Origin: Alteromonas sp. 5E99-2
GTDB taxonomy: Bacteria; Pseudomonadota; Gammaproteobacteria; Enterobacterales; Alteromonadaceae
Assembly (NCBI RefSeq): GCF_017368475.1
Contig: NZ_JAFNJE010000002.1
Span: forward strand, 1 to 64,000
DNA: 64,000 nt
Direction: 5' to 3'
The position numbers and the translations under genes were made by a program. The notes beneath the pieces are model-generated. The model was not told where the DNA came from and did no database searches. It worked only from the letters and a program-made list of their open reading frames with translations. Shown here one piece after another: positions 18,074 through 26,166 of this stretch (position 1 is the stretch's first letter; every line of letters begins with the position of its first letter).

Positions 18074-20173
18074 ATGATTGAACTGGCAGGTTGGGGAAAA
18101 GAAACATCTCCGTTTCACGAAGGCGAGCAATTTATTCAAGAGCGTTGCGGCTTAAAAGAGCAGCAGGAAGCCATGGGTAAAATGTTAATGCGCCCTTTCA
18201 TGCCAGATCAACATCGCGATTTTTTTTCACAGCTTCCTTTTTCCATTATTGGTAGTGTCGATAAACAAGGACAACCTTGGGCTTCTATTATCTTCGGACA
18301 ACCGGGGTTTATATCAACACCAGATGAAAAAACGTTGCAATTTGATACTCAGTTATTTGCCGACGACCCACTCATTAATAATATTGCTCCAGATAAGCCT
18401 CTTTCGTTTTTAGGCATTGAGCCTGCAAGCAGACGCCGAAATAGAGTGAATATGACAGCGACGTCCTCCTACGATGGACGTTTTACAGCTCTGGTAGTGC
18501 ATTCTTTCGGGAATTGCCCTAAATATATTCAAACGCGAGATTTTGAATTTACTCGCGAACCTGATGCACCATCCAAATATGAAAAAGACACTTTTTCAGC
18601 ACTACCTTCAGCAGTTGCAAATATAATTCGCACTTCAGACACTTTTTTTGTGGCCAGTCACAATCATCAAGATGATCAAAACGACACAGGTGGTGTTGAT
18701 GTAAACCACAGAGGTGGCCAACCTGGGTTTGTCAATGTTGAAGGAAATGTACTCACCATTCCCGACTATTCTGGTAATTATTTGTTTAACACTTTAGGTA
18801 ATTTCATTGTTAATCCCAAAGCGGGATTATTATTTATCGACTTTGAAAGTGGCGATTTAATTTATTTAACCGGTACTACAGAAATATTGTGGGAAGATCA
18901 CCCCGAAGTTGAAGCCTTTCAAGGTGCTGATAGAGCATGGCGCTTTACCTTGACTCAAGGGATACATTTAAAACAAGCAGCGCCTATGCGCACGCATTTT
19001 GGCTCCTTCGCCCCAACCTCGTTGAAAACAGGTAATTGGCAAGACGCGAAAAAAACCATGGCATTACAGGCTCAGCGTAAAGAATGGTTTTCTTATGACG
19101 TTGTTAACATTGTGGACGAAGATGAATACATTCGCTCGTTTTACTTGAAACCGCAAGCAAACCAAAGCCTTTTGCCTTTTAAAGCTGGGCAGTTTCTTTC
19201 TATACGTTTAAAAAATCCAAGCAGTGGCGAGCTTATTGAACGCACCTATACCGTATCGTCTTCACCTTCTGATCCTCATTACCGTATTTCAGTTAAGCGA
19301 GAAGATGCTTATGACAACATCCCTTCAGGTCTGGCTTCAAATGCGTTGCATAATGATTTAGAAATAGGTTCGGTTATCGAAGCTAAAGGGCCTTCAGGCC
19401 AGTTCGTGTTAGATACAAAAACTCAACGGCCTGTTGTTTTAATAGGGGCTGGCGTAGGTATTACTCCTGTTATTTCCATGTACCGACATTTTGCAAATGC
19501 AGTACACCGTTTTGGACAATCTCGCTCTGTAACGGTTATTCAAGCCGCGAAAAAAACCAGTAACTTGGTGTTTAAAAATGAGTTTGATGATCTTAAAAGA
19601 AAAATTACTTATCCCACGCGGTATTTTTCTGTAATAAGCCAACCAGAATTTAACAAACAAGCACCTTATGACTTCGATTATCAAGGGCGGTTAAATGCTG
19701 ATAAATTAAAAGCGATGTTACCCGATGAGCTATGCGAACTGTACCTTTGCGGTCCGAGCGAATTTATGCAAAGCACCTATGATAATTTGATTTCATTAGG
19801 CATTGAAGACAAATACATACACGCGGAAAGCTTTGGTCCAGCATCGTTAAAGCGACAAAAGAAAATCGATGAAGTGGCTCTCACTCGCAGTAAAAATAAA
19901 CCCGCAGAGCAAGCACTAGTTGGTTTTTCTAAATCTAAGGTAGAACAAACATGGACGCCAAAAGAAGGCTCCTTACTAGATTTAGCTGAGAACCATGGAC
20001 TAAAGCCTAATTACGCCTGCCGCAACGGCCTTTGTGGCGAGTGTGTGGTAAAGTTAAAGCAAGGCGACGTGGCTTATAAACAAGTCCCCACATTCGAAAC
20101 CAGTAACGATGAAATTGTTACCTGTTGCGCACTACCTGCTGAAGGCAGTGACAAAATAGAAATAGAGTTGTAA
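18074..20173 (+). CDS. PNPOx-like / FAD-NAD(P) reductase / 2Fe-2S ferredoxin fusion
   Basis: A 699-residue three-part oxidoreductase. The N-terminal half (about 35-320) is a pyridoxamine-phosphate-oxidase-like flavin-binding split barrel with two recognisable lobes (FSIIGSVDKQGQPWAS; FLGIEPASRRRNRVN; then TFFVASHN and NVEGNVLTIPDYSGN). The middle is a ferredoxin-reductase module (FAD: ERTYTVSSSPSD; nucleotide: IGAGVGITPVISMY; LYLCGPSEFM). The C-terminal 90 residues are a plant-type 2Fe-2S ferredoxin with CRNGLCGEC and a fourth cysteine in VTCCALP. The ATG at 18074 is preferred over a TTG at 18062 because GGA lies 7 bases before it. Related fusions are found near GST genes; the physiological acceptor is unknown. 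Confidence 0.88.
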   Translation: MIELAGWGKETSPFHEGEQFIQERCGLKEQQEAMGKMLMRPFMPDQHRDFFSQLPFSIIGSVDKQGQPWASIIFGQPGFISTPDEKTLQFDTQLFADDPLINNIAPDKPLSFLGIEPASRRRNRVNMTATSSYDGRFTALVVHSFGNCPKYIQTRDFEFTREPDAPSKYEKDTFSALPSAVANIIRTSDTFFVASHNHQDDQNDTGGVDVNHRGGQPGFVNVEGNVLTIPDYSGNYLFNTLGNFIVNPKAGLLFIDFESGDLIYLTGTTEILWEDHPEVEAFQGADRAWRFTLTQGIHLKQAAPMRTHFGSFAPTSLKTGNWQDAKKTMALQAQRKEWFSYDVVNIVDEDEYIRSFYLKPQANQSLLPFKAGQFLSIRLKNPSSGELIERTYTVSSSPSDPHYRISVKREDAYDNIPSGLASNALHNDLEIGSVIEAKGPSGQFVLDTKTQRPVVLIGAGVGITPVISMYRHFANAVHRFGQSRSVTVIQAAKKTSNLVFKNEFDDLKRKITYPTRYFSVISQPEFNKQAPYDFDYQGRLNADKLKAMLPDELCELYLCGPSEFMQSTYDNLISLGIEDKYIHAESFGPASLKRQKKIDEVALTRSKNKPAEQALVGFSKSKVEQTWTPKEGSLLDLAENHGLKPNYACRNGLCGECVVKLKQGDVAYKQVPTFETSNDEIVTCCALPAEGSDKIEIEL

Positions 20174-20179
20174 AAATAC

Positions 20180-20216
20180 CAAAGGCTTGATTTAAAATTA
20201 TCAAGCCTTTGAGTTT
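20180..20216. terminator. Bidirectional intrinsic terminator
   Basis: CAAAGGCTTGAT, an 8-base loop, then its exact complement ATCAAGCCTTTG (20180-20211) form a 12-base-pair stem followed by AGTTTTAT. On the minus strand the stem is followed by GTATTTTTAC. It lies 6 bases after the fusion gene and between two convergent genes, so it can serve both. Confidence 0.85.
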
Positions 20217-20244
20217 TATGACTTAAGCATATTTAAGTATATGC

Positions 20245-20526
20245 CTAGCCATAAATACAATAATAAGCGGTAGTCACAGGTACTTTCACCAAAAAGGAAC
20301 TATCGCCATCCACATTAAAGGATTCACCTTTTTTATACGTATTCCATTGCGTACTTCCAGCCAATTGAATTTGTAACTCTCCAGATATCACACTCATTAA
20401 TTCAGGTAAGTCGGTGCCAAATTTATAATCGCCTACTGACATCACACCAAGGGTTGCTGGCTTATCATGCCCCTCAACTGATAAAGACTGAACCTGACCT
20501 TCAAAATATTCACTGTGTTTAATCAT
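20245..20526 (-). CDS. ppnP: Pyrimidine/purine nucleoside phosphorylase PpnP
   Basis: PpnP (DUF1255, YaiE) is a small cupin-fold enzyme that phosphorolyses several nucleosides to base and ribose-1-phosphate. The 93-residue sequence keeps the family order: NEYF-like SEYFEGQV, LGVMSVGDYKFGTDLPELMSVISGEL, GESFNV and a Tyr-Cys near the C terminus. The ATG at 20526 is preferred over an adjacent in-frame TTG. It is not in an operon with nucleoside genes here; the upstream neighbour on the same strand is speB after about 85 bases in the opposite order of transcription flow. Confidence 0.9.
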   Translation of the reverse strand: MIKHSEYFEGQVQSLSVEGHDKPATLGVMSVGDYKFGTDLPELMSVISGELQIQLAGSTQWNTYKKGESFNVDGDSSFLVKVPVTTAYYCIYG

Positions 20527-20612
20527 CAAATTTACTCATTAGCTTAGTTGTGGCTATTCTATATGAAAGCTTACCAAGAGCGAATCTAAGAATAATCTAC
20601 AGCTCAAATAGG

Positions 20613-21500
20613 CTAGCGATAACGCTGCACTATTCCCATCATTTTATAAGTCAATTGAGATGCAGCAAACTCGTATGCGTGAAAACCGGGAATGGGTGCA
20701 AACTCCATAATGTCGAATCCAATAATCTTGCGCTGTTTTGCCACACTTTCAAATAACGACAGGGTTTGATACCAACCTAGTCCGCCGGGAACTGGCGTGC
20801 CGGTAGAAGGGAATACAGAAGGGTCCATTCCATCTATATCTAGCGTAAAAAAGACATTTTCTGGAAAATCCTCTGGCAAAGTAAACTCATTGATATTGTT
20901 TGGCACCAAAACCTCTGCGTCTAGGTGCCTTACATTGAATTCTTTTCTTGCTTCAATTTCTTCTTCACAGAAAGCACGAATTCCAAGCTGAAACAAAGGT
21001 ATTCCCTTCTCTACAACTCGCTTCATTACTGAAGCATGACTAAGCAAATTATCTTCATACGCATGACGTAAATCGGCGTGAGCATCTATTTGCACAACCC
21101 CAAAATCAGTTATACCTGCGTCAATTAAGCCTTTTATCACACCACCGGTAACCGTATGTTCACCACCCAGAGCAATAGGAAACCCGCCTTTGGCGGCTAC
21201 CGATGCAGTTGCTTTTGCAATACGCTCTACTGCGGTGGCTCCATCTCCCTGGCAATCTACAGGAGGTAAAGTGTTAATCCCCAAATCACAAGGTCGGCTT
21301 TTACCATCCCACATTTCTAACTGCCATGACGCATCCAGTAACTTTGCTGGCCCATAAGCAGTACCAACACCATAACTCACTGAACGTTCATAAGGCACAG
21401 GGATAACGTGGAAAAATGCGTCATCTCCTCCCTGTTCGATTTCAGAACCAAGAAAGTGAGGGTAATTTTTAGGATCGTGAATATCTATTTCGTCGTTCAT
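20613..21500 (-). CDS. speB: Agmatinase
   Basis: SpeB hydrolyses agmatine to putrescine and urea with a binuclear manganese centre. The 295-residue ureohydrolase shows the metal-binding blocks GGEHTVTGG, DAHADLRHAY and FTLDIDGMDPSVFPSTGTPVPGG. It is the last gene of speA-CANSDH-nspC-speB, starting 1 base after nspC. Its presence together with SpeA supplies putrescine, the acceptor for the carboxyspermidine route encoded by the two genes between them. Confidence 0.94.
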   Translation of the reverse strand: MNDEIDIHDPKNYPHFLGSEIEQGGDDAFFHVIPVPYERSVSYGVGTAYGPAKLLDASWQLEMWDGKSRPCDLGINTLPPVDCQGDGATAVERIAKATASVAAKGGFPIALGGEHTVTGGVIKGLIDAGITDFGVVQIDAHADLRHAYEDNLLSHASVMKRVVEKGIPLFQLGIRAFCEEEIEARKEFNVRHLDAEVLVPNNINEFTLPEDFPENVFFTLDIDGMDPSVFPSTGTPVPGGLGWYQTLSLFESVAKQRKIIGFDIMEFAPIPGFHAYEFAASQLTYKMMGIVQRYR

Positions 21501-21501
21501 A

Positions 21502-22686
21502 TCAGCTTAATCGCTCTTTAAAATCTTGATAACCAAACTGCTTAACCACATTCACCGTATCAGTTTTGCTATTCCAAACAGCAATAGCAGGCAAGCCGAT
21601 ACCATTAAACGTGCTGGTTTTAACCATGGTATAGTGAGCCATGTCGTCAAACATCAAACGTTGCCCAACTTCTAAAGGCGTGTCAAAGCTATAGTCGCCA
21701 ATAATATCGCCGGCAAGGCAAGTCATTCCTCCCAGGCGATAACTGTGCTCTTTTTCGTTCTCTTCACCAGCACCATGTATTTCAGCGCGATAAGGCATTT
21801 CTAACGTATCGGGCATATGGCACGTCGCTGACGTATCCAGTATGGCTAATTGCTTTTGATTTTCGGCAATATCCAGTACTTCAGCCACCAACACACCTGT
21901 GTGTATAGCCAATGCTTCACCAGGTTCAATGTATACATTTACGTCGTATTTGCTGGCAAAGTTTTTTATCAACTCAATGAGCTTTTCTCTATCATAATCT
22001 GGCTTAGTAATGTGGTGACCACCGCCAAAATTAATCCATTTCATATGAGGTAAATAAGACGCAAATTTTTCTTCTACCGCAGCCAAAGTACGAGCGAGAG
22101 GTTCAACCCCTTGTTCACATAGAGTATGAAAGTGCAAACCATCTATGCCAGTAAGGTCATGCCCCTCTAATTGAGAAACAGGAATACCTAGGCGTGAGCA
22201 CGGAGCACAAGGGTCATAAATTTCAATATCCCCTTCTGAGTGCTCAGGATTAATTCTTAAACCAACACTAAAATCAGTATTTTTTTGTTTATGACTTAGT
22301 AGTTTCTCTTTGAATCGTTGCCATTGAGGTATCGAGTTTAAAACTAAATGATCAGTAATGGGCAACAAGGACTCTATATCACCCTTAGAATAAGCGGCAG
22401 AAAATACGTGTAATTCTCCACTGTAGAATTCATTACCCAATCGAGCTTCATTAATACCACTAGCGCACACACCGCTTAGGTATTTAGAAACCAAAGGTGC
22501 CAAATGCCACATCGAAAAGGCTTTCAACGCAGCAAGTACCTTTGCACCACTGCGTTGCTGCACATCTGCGAGTATTTTTAAGTTGTTTTCAAATACAACT
22601 TCATCCACCACATAACAGGGCGATGGCACTCGCGATGTATCAAAATGCTCAAAACTATTAGAGTAAATCAAAACCGGGCTCTTCAA
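21502..22686 (-). CDS. nspC: Carboxynorspermidine/carboxyspermidine decarboxylase
   Basis: NspC is a PLP-dependent decarboxylase of the alanine-racemase fold that removes the carboxyl group from carboxyspermidine or carboxynorspermidine. The 394-residue product has the PLP-lysine block AALKAFSMW, ASGINEARLG, GIDGLHFHTLCEQ, NFGGGHH, YIEPGEA and GMTCLAGD; all match the NspC family (Vibrio NspC about 377). No ATG start is available: the reading frame opens with TTG at 22686, overlapping the upstream gene by 29 bases, and another TTG at 22671 is possible. The start is therefore uncertain, but coupling to the upstream gene is clear. Confidence 0.92.
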   Translation of the reverse strand: MKSPVLIYSNSFEHFDTSRVPSPCYVVDEVVFENNLKILADVQQRSGAKVLAALKAFSMWHLAPLVSKYLSGVCASGINEARLGNEFYSGELHVFSAAYSKGDIESLLPITDHLVLNSIPQWQRFKEKLLSHKQKNTDFSVGLRINPEHSEGDIEIYDPCAPCSRLGIPVSQLEGHDLTGIDGLHFHTLCEQGVEPLARTLAAVEEKFASYLPHMKWINFGGGHHITKPDYDREKLIELIKNFASKYDVNVYIEPGEALAIHTGVLVAEVLDIAENQKQLAILDTSATCHMPDTLEMPYRAEIHGAGEENEKEHSYRLGGMTCLAGDIIGDYSFDTPLEVGQRLMFDDMAHYTMVKTSTFNGIGLPAIAVWNSKTDTVNVVKQFGYQDFKERLS

Positions 22687-23866
22687 TCACTTTCCAAGAC
22701 AAACCGTATTTATTCATATCTTCCATAAATGGATCGGGGTTTAGCTGTTCCATATTCCATACCCCAGGTTTCATCCACTTACCCTCAAGCATCATTTTCG
22801 CACCAATCATTGCAGGTACCCCTGTGGTATAAGAGATAGCTTGAGACTCCACTTCTTGATAACAAGCTTGGTGGTCGCATGTGTTGTATACATATACGGT
22901 ACGCTCTTTACCTTCTTTTAAGCCACGTACAACGCTACCAATGCAGGTACGGCCTACTGTGCGAGGTCCAAGGGTTGATGGGTCTGGCAGCAATTGCTTT
23001 AAAAACTGTATAGGTACAATTTGTTGACCATTAAACTCGATAGGATCAATCCCCGTCATTCCCACATTACCCAACACTTCTAAATGTTTCAGATAACTAT
23101 CACCAAAGCTCATCCAAAACTGAGCTTTTTTAATTGACGGAAAATGTTTTGTTAAAGATTCAAGTTCTTCGTGGTACATACGGTAAATAGAATACGTACC
23201 CACCTCTTCAGGACAGGTGAAAGTTTGTTTTACAGACATAGCCGGCGTTTCTACAAACTCACCGTCTTCCCAATGTCGACATTCTGCTGTTACTTCACGG
23301 ATATTAATTTCAGGATTGAAATTCGTTGCAAAGGGGTAACCATGGTCACCGCCATTCACGTCAATAATGTCTAAATAGTGAATTTCATCGAAATAATGTT
23401 TGGCAATATACGCGGTAAACACATTGGTTGCACCTGGATCAAACCCTGAACCTAATAGCGCCATGAGTCCAGCTTTCTCAAACTTTTCTTGGTATGCCCA
23501 CTGCCAGTGATATTCAAACTTTGCTGTATCTAACGGCTCATAATTTGCTGTGTCCATGTAATGCACACCCGCTTCCAAGCACGCGTCCATGATAGTTAAA
23601 TCTTGATACGGAAGCGCAACGTTAATCACCAATTTAGGCTCAACAGATTTCATTAACGCAACAAGTTCAGGCACGTTATCAGCGTCTACTTGAGCAGTTT
23701 CAATACTAACGCCAGTTTTACTTTTTATTTGCTCTGCAATTTTTCTACACTTAGATTCAGTGCGGCTTGCTAACACGATATCGTCGAACACTTCCGCGAT
23801 CTGCGCACATTTATGTGCAACAACACCACCAACGCCACCTGCACCTATAATTAATACTTTTGCCAT
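22658..23866 (-). CDS. Carboxynorspermidine/carboxyspermidine dehydrogenase (saccharopine-dehydrogenase family)
   Basis: CANSDH/CASDH condenses L-aspartate semialdehyde with diaminopropane or putrescine and reduces the imine with NADPH. The 402-residue protein has an N-terminal Rossmann fold (VLIIGAGGVGGVVAHKCAQ), GFDPGATNVFTAYIAKHYFDE, INGGDHG-type VNGGDHGYPFATNF, FWMSFGDSYLKHL, CIGSVVRGLKEGK and VESQAISYTTGVPAMIGA, which match the Vibrio enzyme block by block. The ATG at 23866 is preferred over a TTG four codons upstream. It sits between speA and nspC, an arrangement that supports putrescine as the natural amine. Confidence 0.92.
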   Translation of the reverse strand: MAKVLIIGAGGVGGVVAHKCAQIAEVFDDIVLASRTESKCRKIAEQIKSKTGVSIETAQVDADNVPELVALMKSVEPKLVINVALPYQDLTIMDACLEAGVHYMDTANYEPLDTAKFEYHWQWAYQEKFEKAGLMALLGSGFDPGATNVFTAYIAKHYFDEIHYLDIIDVNGGDHGYPFATNFNPEINIREVTAECRHWEDGEFVETPAMSVKQTFTCPEEVGTYSIYRMYHEELESLTKHFPSIKKAQFWMSFGDSYLKHLEVLGNVGMTGIDPIEFNGQQIVPIQFLKQLLPDPSTLGPRTVGRTCIGSVVRGLKEGKERTVYVYNTCDHQACYQEVESQAISYTTGVPAMIGAKMMLEGKWMKPGVWNMEQLNPDPFMEDMNKYGLSWKVIEEPGFDLL

Positions 23867-23903
23867 TTGTCGTCTCAACTTTTAAATTTATAAAAACTAC
23901 GCG

Positions 23904-25811
23904 TTATTCTTCGCGTTCAAAATAAGTGTAGCCCGCTAAACTGGTTCTAAATGTGTTTAGCATAGCTCTTCGCTGACCTACTGAAATTGTACCCGCTTTT
24001 ACTGCCGCTTCCGCTTGTATCCGAAATAGCTCAAACATTTCTTTCGGGTTGTATTCCACGTAACTCAATACATCGCCAATAGAATCACCTTCAATTTCTT
24101 CAACGTATTCTAATTTACCTTGTTCATCAATTCGCACACTAACAACATTGGTATCGCCAAATAAATTATGCAAATCGCCGAGGGTTTCTTGGTAAGCACC
24201 GACTAAGAATACTCCTAAATAGTATTCTTCACCTTCGTTTACATCGTGTAATGGAATCATCCTAGATTCGCCGTCACCACTGGTGAATAAATCGATTTTG
24301 CCATCGGAATCACAGGTTATGTCAGCAATAACCGCTTGGTTTTTGGGCTCTTCATTCAATCGATGAACAGGCATTACAGGAAAAATTTGATCAATAGCCC
24401 ATGCATCTGGAAGAGACTGAAATAGGCTAAAATTACCGTAATAGATATCGGCCAATGACTCGTCTAAATTTTGTAGCTCAGGAGGAATACGGCGCAACGT
24501 AGGCAACAGTACTTTAGCCCTTTGCAGAATTTCGAGATAAATACTCTCGTTTAAACTCATTTCTCGTAAACCCACTAGCCCTTGACGGAACATTCGACGT
24601 AACTCTTCACGGTAGTGCACCGCGTCATTACATATTTCTTGAATATTACTGGGTGAAAGACGTTGTAAACTGTCCCAAATATTTTCGGTAAATTCGCTAC
24701 ACCCTTCAGGTAAAGAGTCGGGTAAATTCTTTGCTTTAAAATGACTTACGTCTAACACGTTAAACAACAACACTGAAGAATAAGCCACAGTGGCTCTGCC
24801 TGATTCAGTGATGATAGTTGGGTGGCTAATATCATGGGCGCTAAGTGCCTCCGATAATGTCTCAACAATATCGACACAATATTCATCTAAGCTGTAATTT
24901 TTACTGTGTGTTTCATTTGTACTCGCCCCAGTATAATCCACTGCCAAACCACCGCCTAAGTCCATATAACCAAGGGGCGCGCCTTCGTTAATCATATCGA
25001 TATAATAACGACAAGCCTCTTGTACACCAGAGCGAATATTTCTGATATTGGGAATTTGCGAACCAATATGGCAATGCATTAATTGTAGGCAATGCAACAT
25101 ATTGGCAGTTTTAAGCTGGTCGATAACATCTACTAATTGAATAGCTGATAAACCAAATAACGAACGATCACCACTGTCCTCAAACCAATGTCCTTCAACT
25201 TTTGAAGACAATTTAACCCGTACACCAATAAGAGGTTCAATGCCCATATTACGGCTTTGCTCTATGATAATACCAATTTCAGACGGCGTTTCTACAACGA
25301 AAAAGCACTTCATACCAAGCTGAACTGCGTGTAACCCCAACTGAATAAATTCCGAATCTTTATAACCATTGCAGACTATGCAAGCTTCTCGGTCTTCAAG
25401 ATGAGACATGGCAATAATTAATTCTGCCTTACTCCCCGCTTCTAAACCATGGTGATATTGGCGACCAAATTTAGTGATCTCTTCAATGACGTGACATTGT
25501 TGGTTTACTTTAATTGGGAATACACCTCGGTACTCACCTTGATAGCCCACTTGTGAAATTGCTTTGGCAAACCCTTGGTTTATTTGTGAAATTCTACGAT
25601 CGAGAATATTCTCAATACGCAGTAAAACAGGCATTGCATGGCCTCGTTCTTCCAAACCAGACATAATATCAGTTAAAGGAACATGGTGTTCAGTGCCATT
25701 CGGCTTGGCAATAGCGCAGACTTGCCCATCAGTATCTACCGAAAAATAGTCCGCGCCCCAGTATGAAATACCGTACAAATTAGCACTTTTATCTGGGTTC
25801 CATTCGTTCAT
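23904..25811 (-). CDS. speA: Biosynthetic arginine decarboxylase
   Basis: SpeA is a PLP- and Mg-dependent fold-III decarboxylase that turns arginine into agmatine. The 635-residue length matches E. coli SpeA (about 630-658). Landmarks: YGISYWGADYFSVD at the N terminus, the PLP lysine region GVFPIKVNQQ, LEAGSKAEL, HCHIGSQIPN, MDLGGGLAVDY and TESGRATVAYSSV. It is the first gene of the polyamine operon; the gap to the next gene is 37 bases. A TATAAT sequence on the minus strand at 25893-25898, about 80 bases before the start, is a candidate -10 element with a poor -35. Confidence 0.96.
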   Translation of the reverse strand: MNEWNPDKSANLYGISYWGADYFSVDTDGQVCAIAKPNGTEHHVPLTDIMSGLEERGHAMPVLLRIENILDRRISQINQGFAKAISQVGYQGEYRGVFPIKVNQQCHVIEEITKFGRQYHHGLEAGSKAELIIAMSHLEDREACIVCNGYKDSEFIQLGLHAVQLGMKCFFVVETPSEIGIIIEQSRNMGIEPLIGVRVKLSSKVEGHWFEDSGDRSLFGLSAIQLVDVIDQLKTANMLHCLQLMHCHIGSQIPNIRNIRSGVQEACRYYIDMINEGAPLGYMDLGGGLAVDYTGASTNETHSKNYSLDEYCVDIVETLSEALSAHDISHPTIITESGRATVAYSSVLLFNVLDVSHFKAKNLPDSLPEGCSEFTENIWDSLQRLSPSNIQEICNDAVHYREELRRMFRQGLVGLREMSLNESIYLEILQRAKVLLPTLRRIPPELQNLDESLADIYYGNFSLFQSLPDAWAIDQIFPVMPVHRLNEEPKNQAVIADITCDSDGKIDLFTSGDGESRMIPLHDVNEGEEYYLGVFLVGAYQETLGDLHNLFGDTNVVSVRIDEQGKLEYVEEIEGDSIGDVLSYVEYNPKEMFELFRIQAEAAVKAGTISVGQRRAMLNTFRTSLAGYTYFEREE

Positions 25812-26166
25812 AACATTTAACCAATCATAAAAATCAAAACTTAAAAAACCACGTTAAATTCATGGCTTTCGAGGGCCGCATATAGTACACAAATTATAAT
25901 ACTTGAAAAGCGGTTAACACACCTTTTTAAAGCCTAAATTCTCCCTAAAAGTCAGGGAAAACAAAAAACTTGTTACATAGGCGCAATATTTAATTAACAG
26001 ACGTAGCCCCAAAAGATGGTTTACACTGATTTTCTATGTTTTAGAGAGTCATTTTGCCCAATAAAATACTGATCTAAATTCCGTTAAATACTGTTTATTG
26101 TATGACGATATTTATGTTCTACTCCATTCATTGATACAACAAACTAAGTGAGTAAAATTTTTAACT
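25812..26166. other. 355-base divergent intergenic region
   Basis: This is the only gene-free stretch over 300 bases besides the left edge. It separates divergent speA and the export operon. It is AT-rich. On the minus strand TATAAT (25893-25898) may be the speA -10. A short interrupted repeat TCCCT-N7-AGGGA (25942-25958) is followed on the minus strand by T-rich sequence. I found no credible open reading frame over 20 codons, no arginine-repressor box, and no clear promoter for the export operon. Confidence 0.5.

Noticed and set aside
20613-25811. Dedicated norspermidine biosynthesis as in Vibrio
   Set aside because: No diaminobutyrate aminotransferase or decarboxylase genes in the window, and agmatinase plus arginine decarboxylase point to putrescine instead.
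25942-25958. TCCCT-N7-AGGGA as an operator or terminator of speA
   Set aside because: Only five-base arms, and it lies upstream of the gene start, so it cannot terminate speA; too weak for an operator claim.
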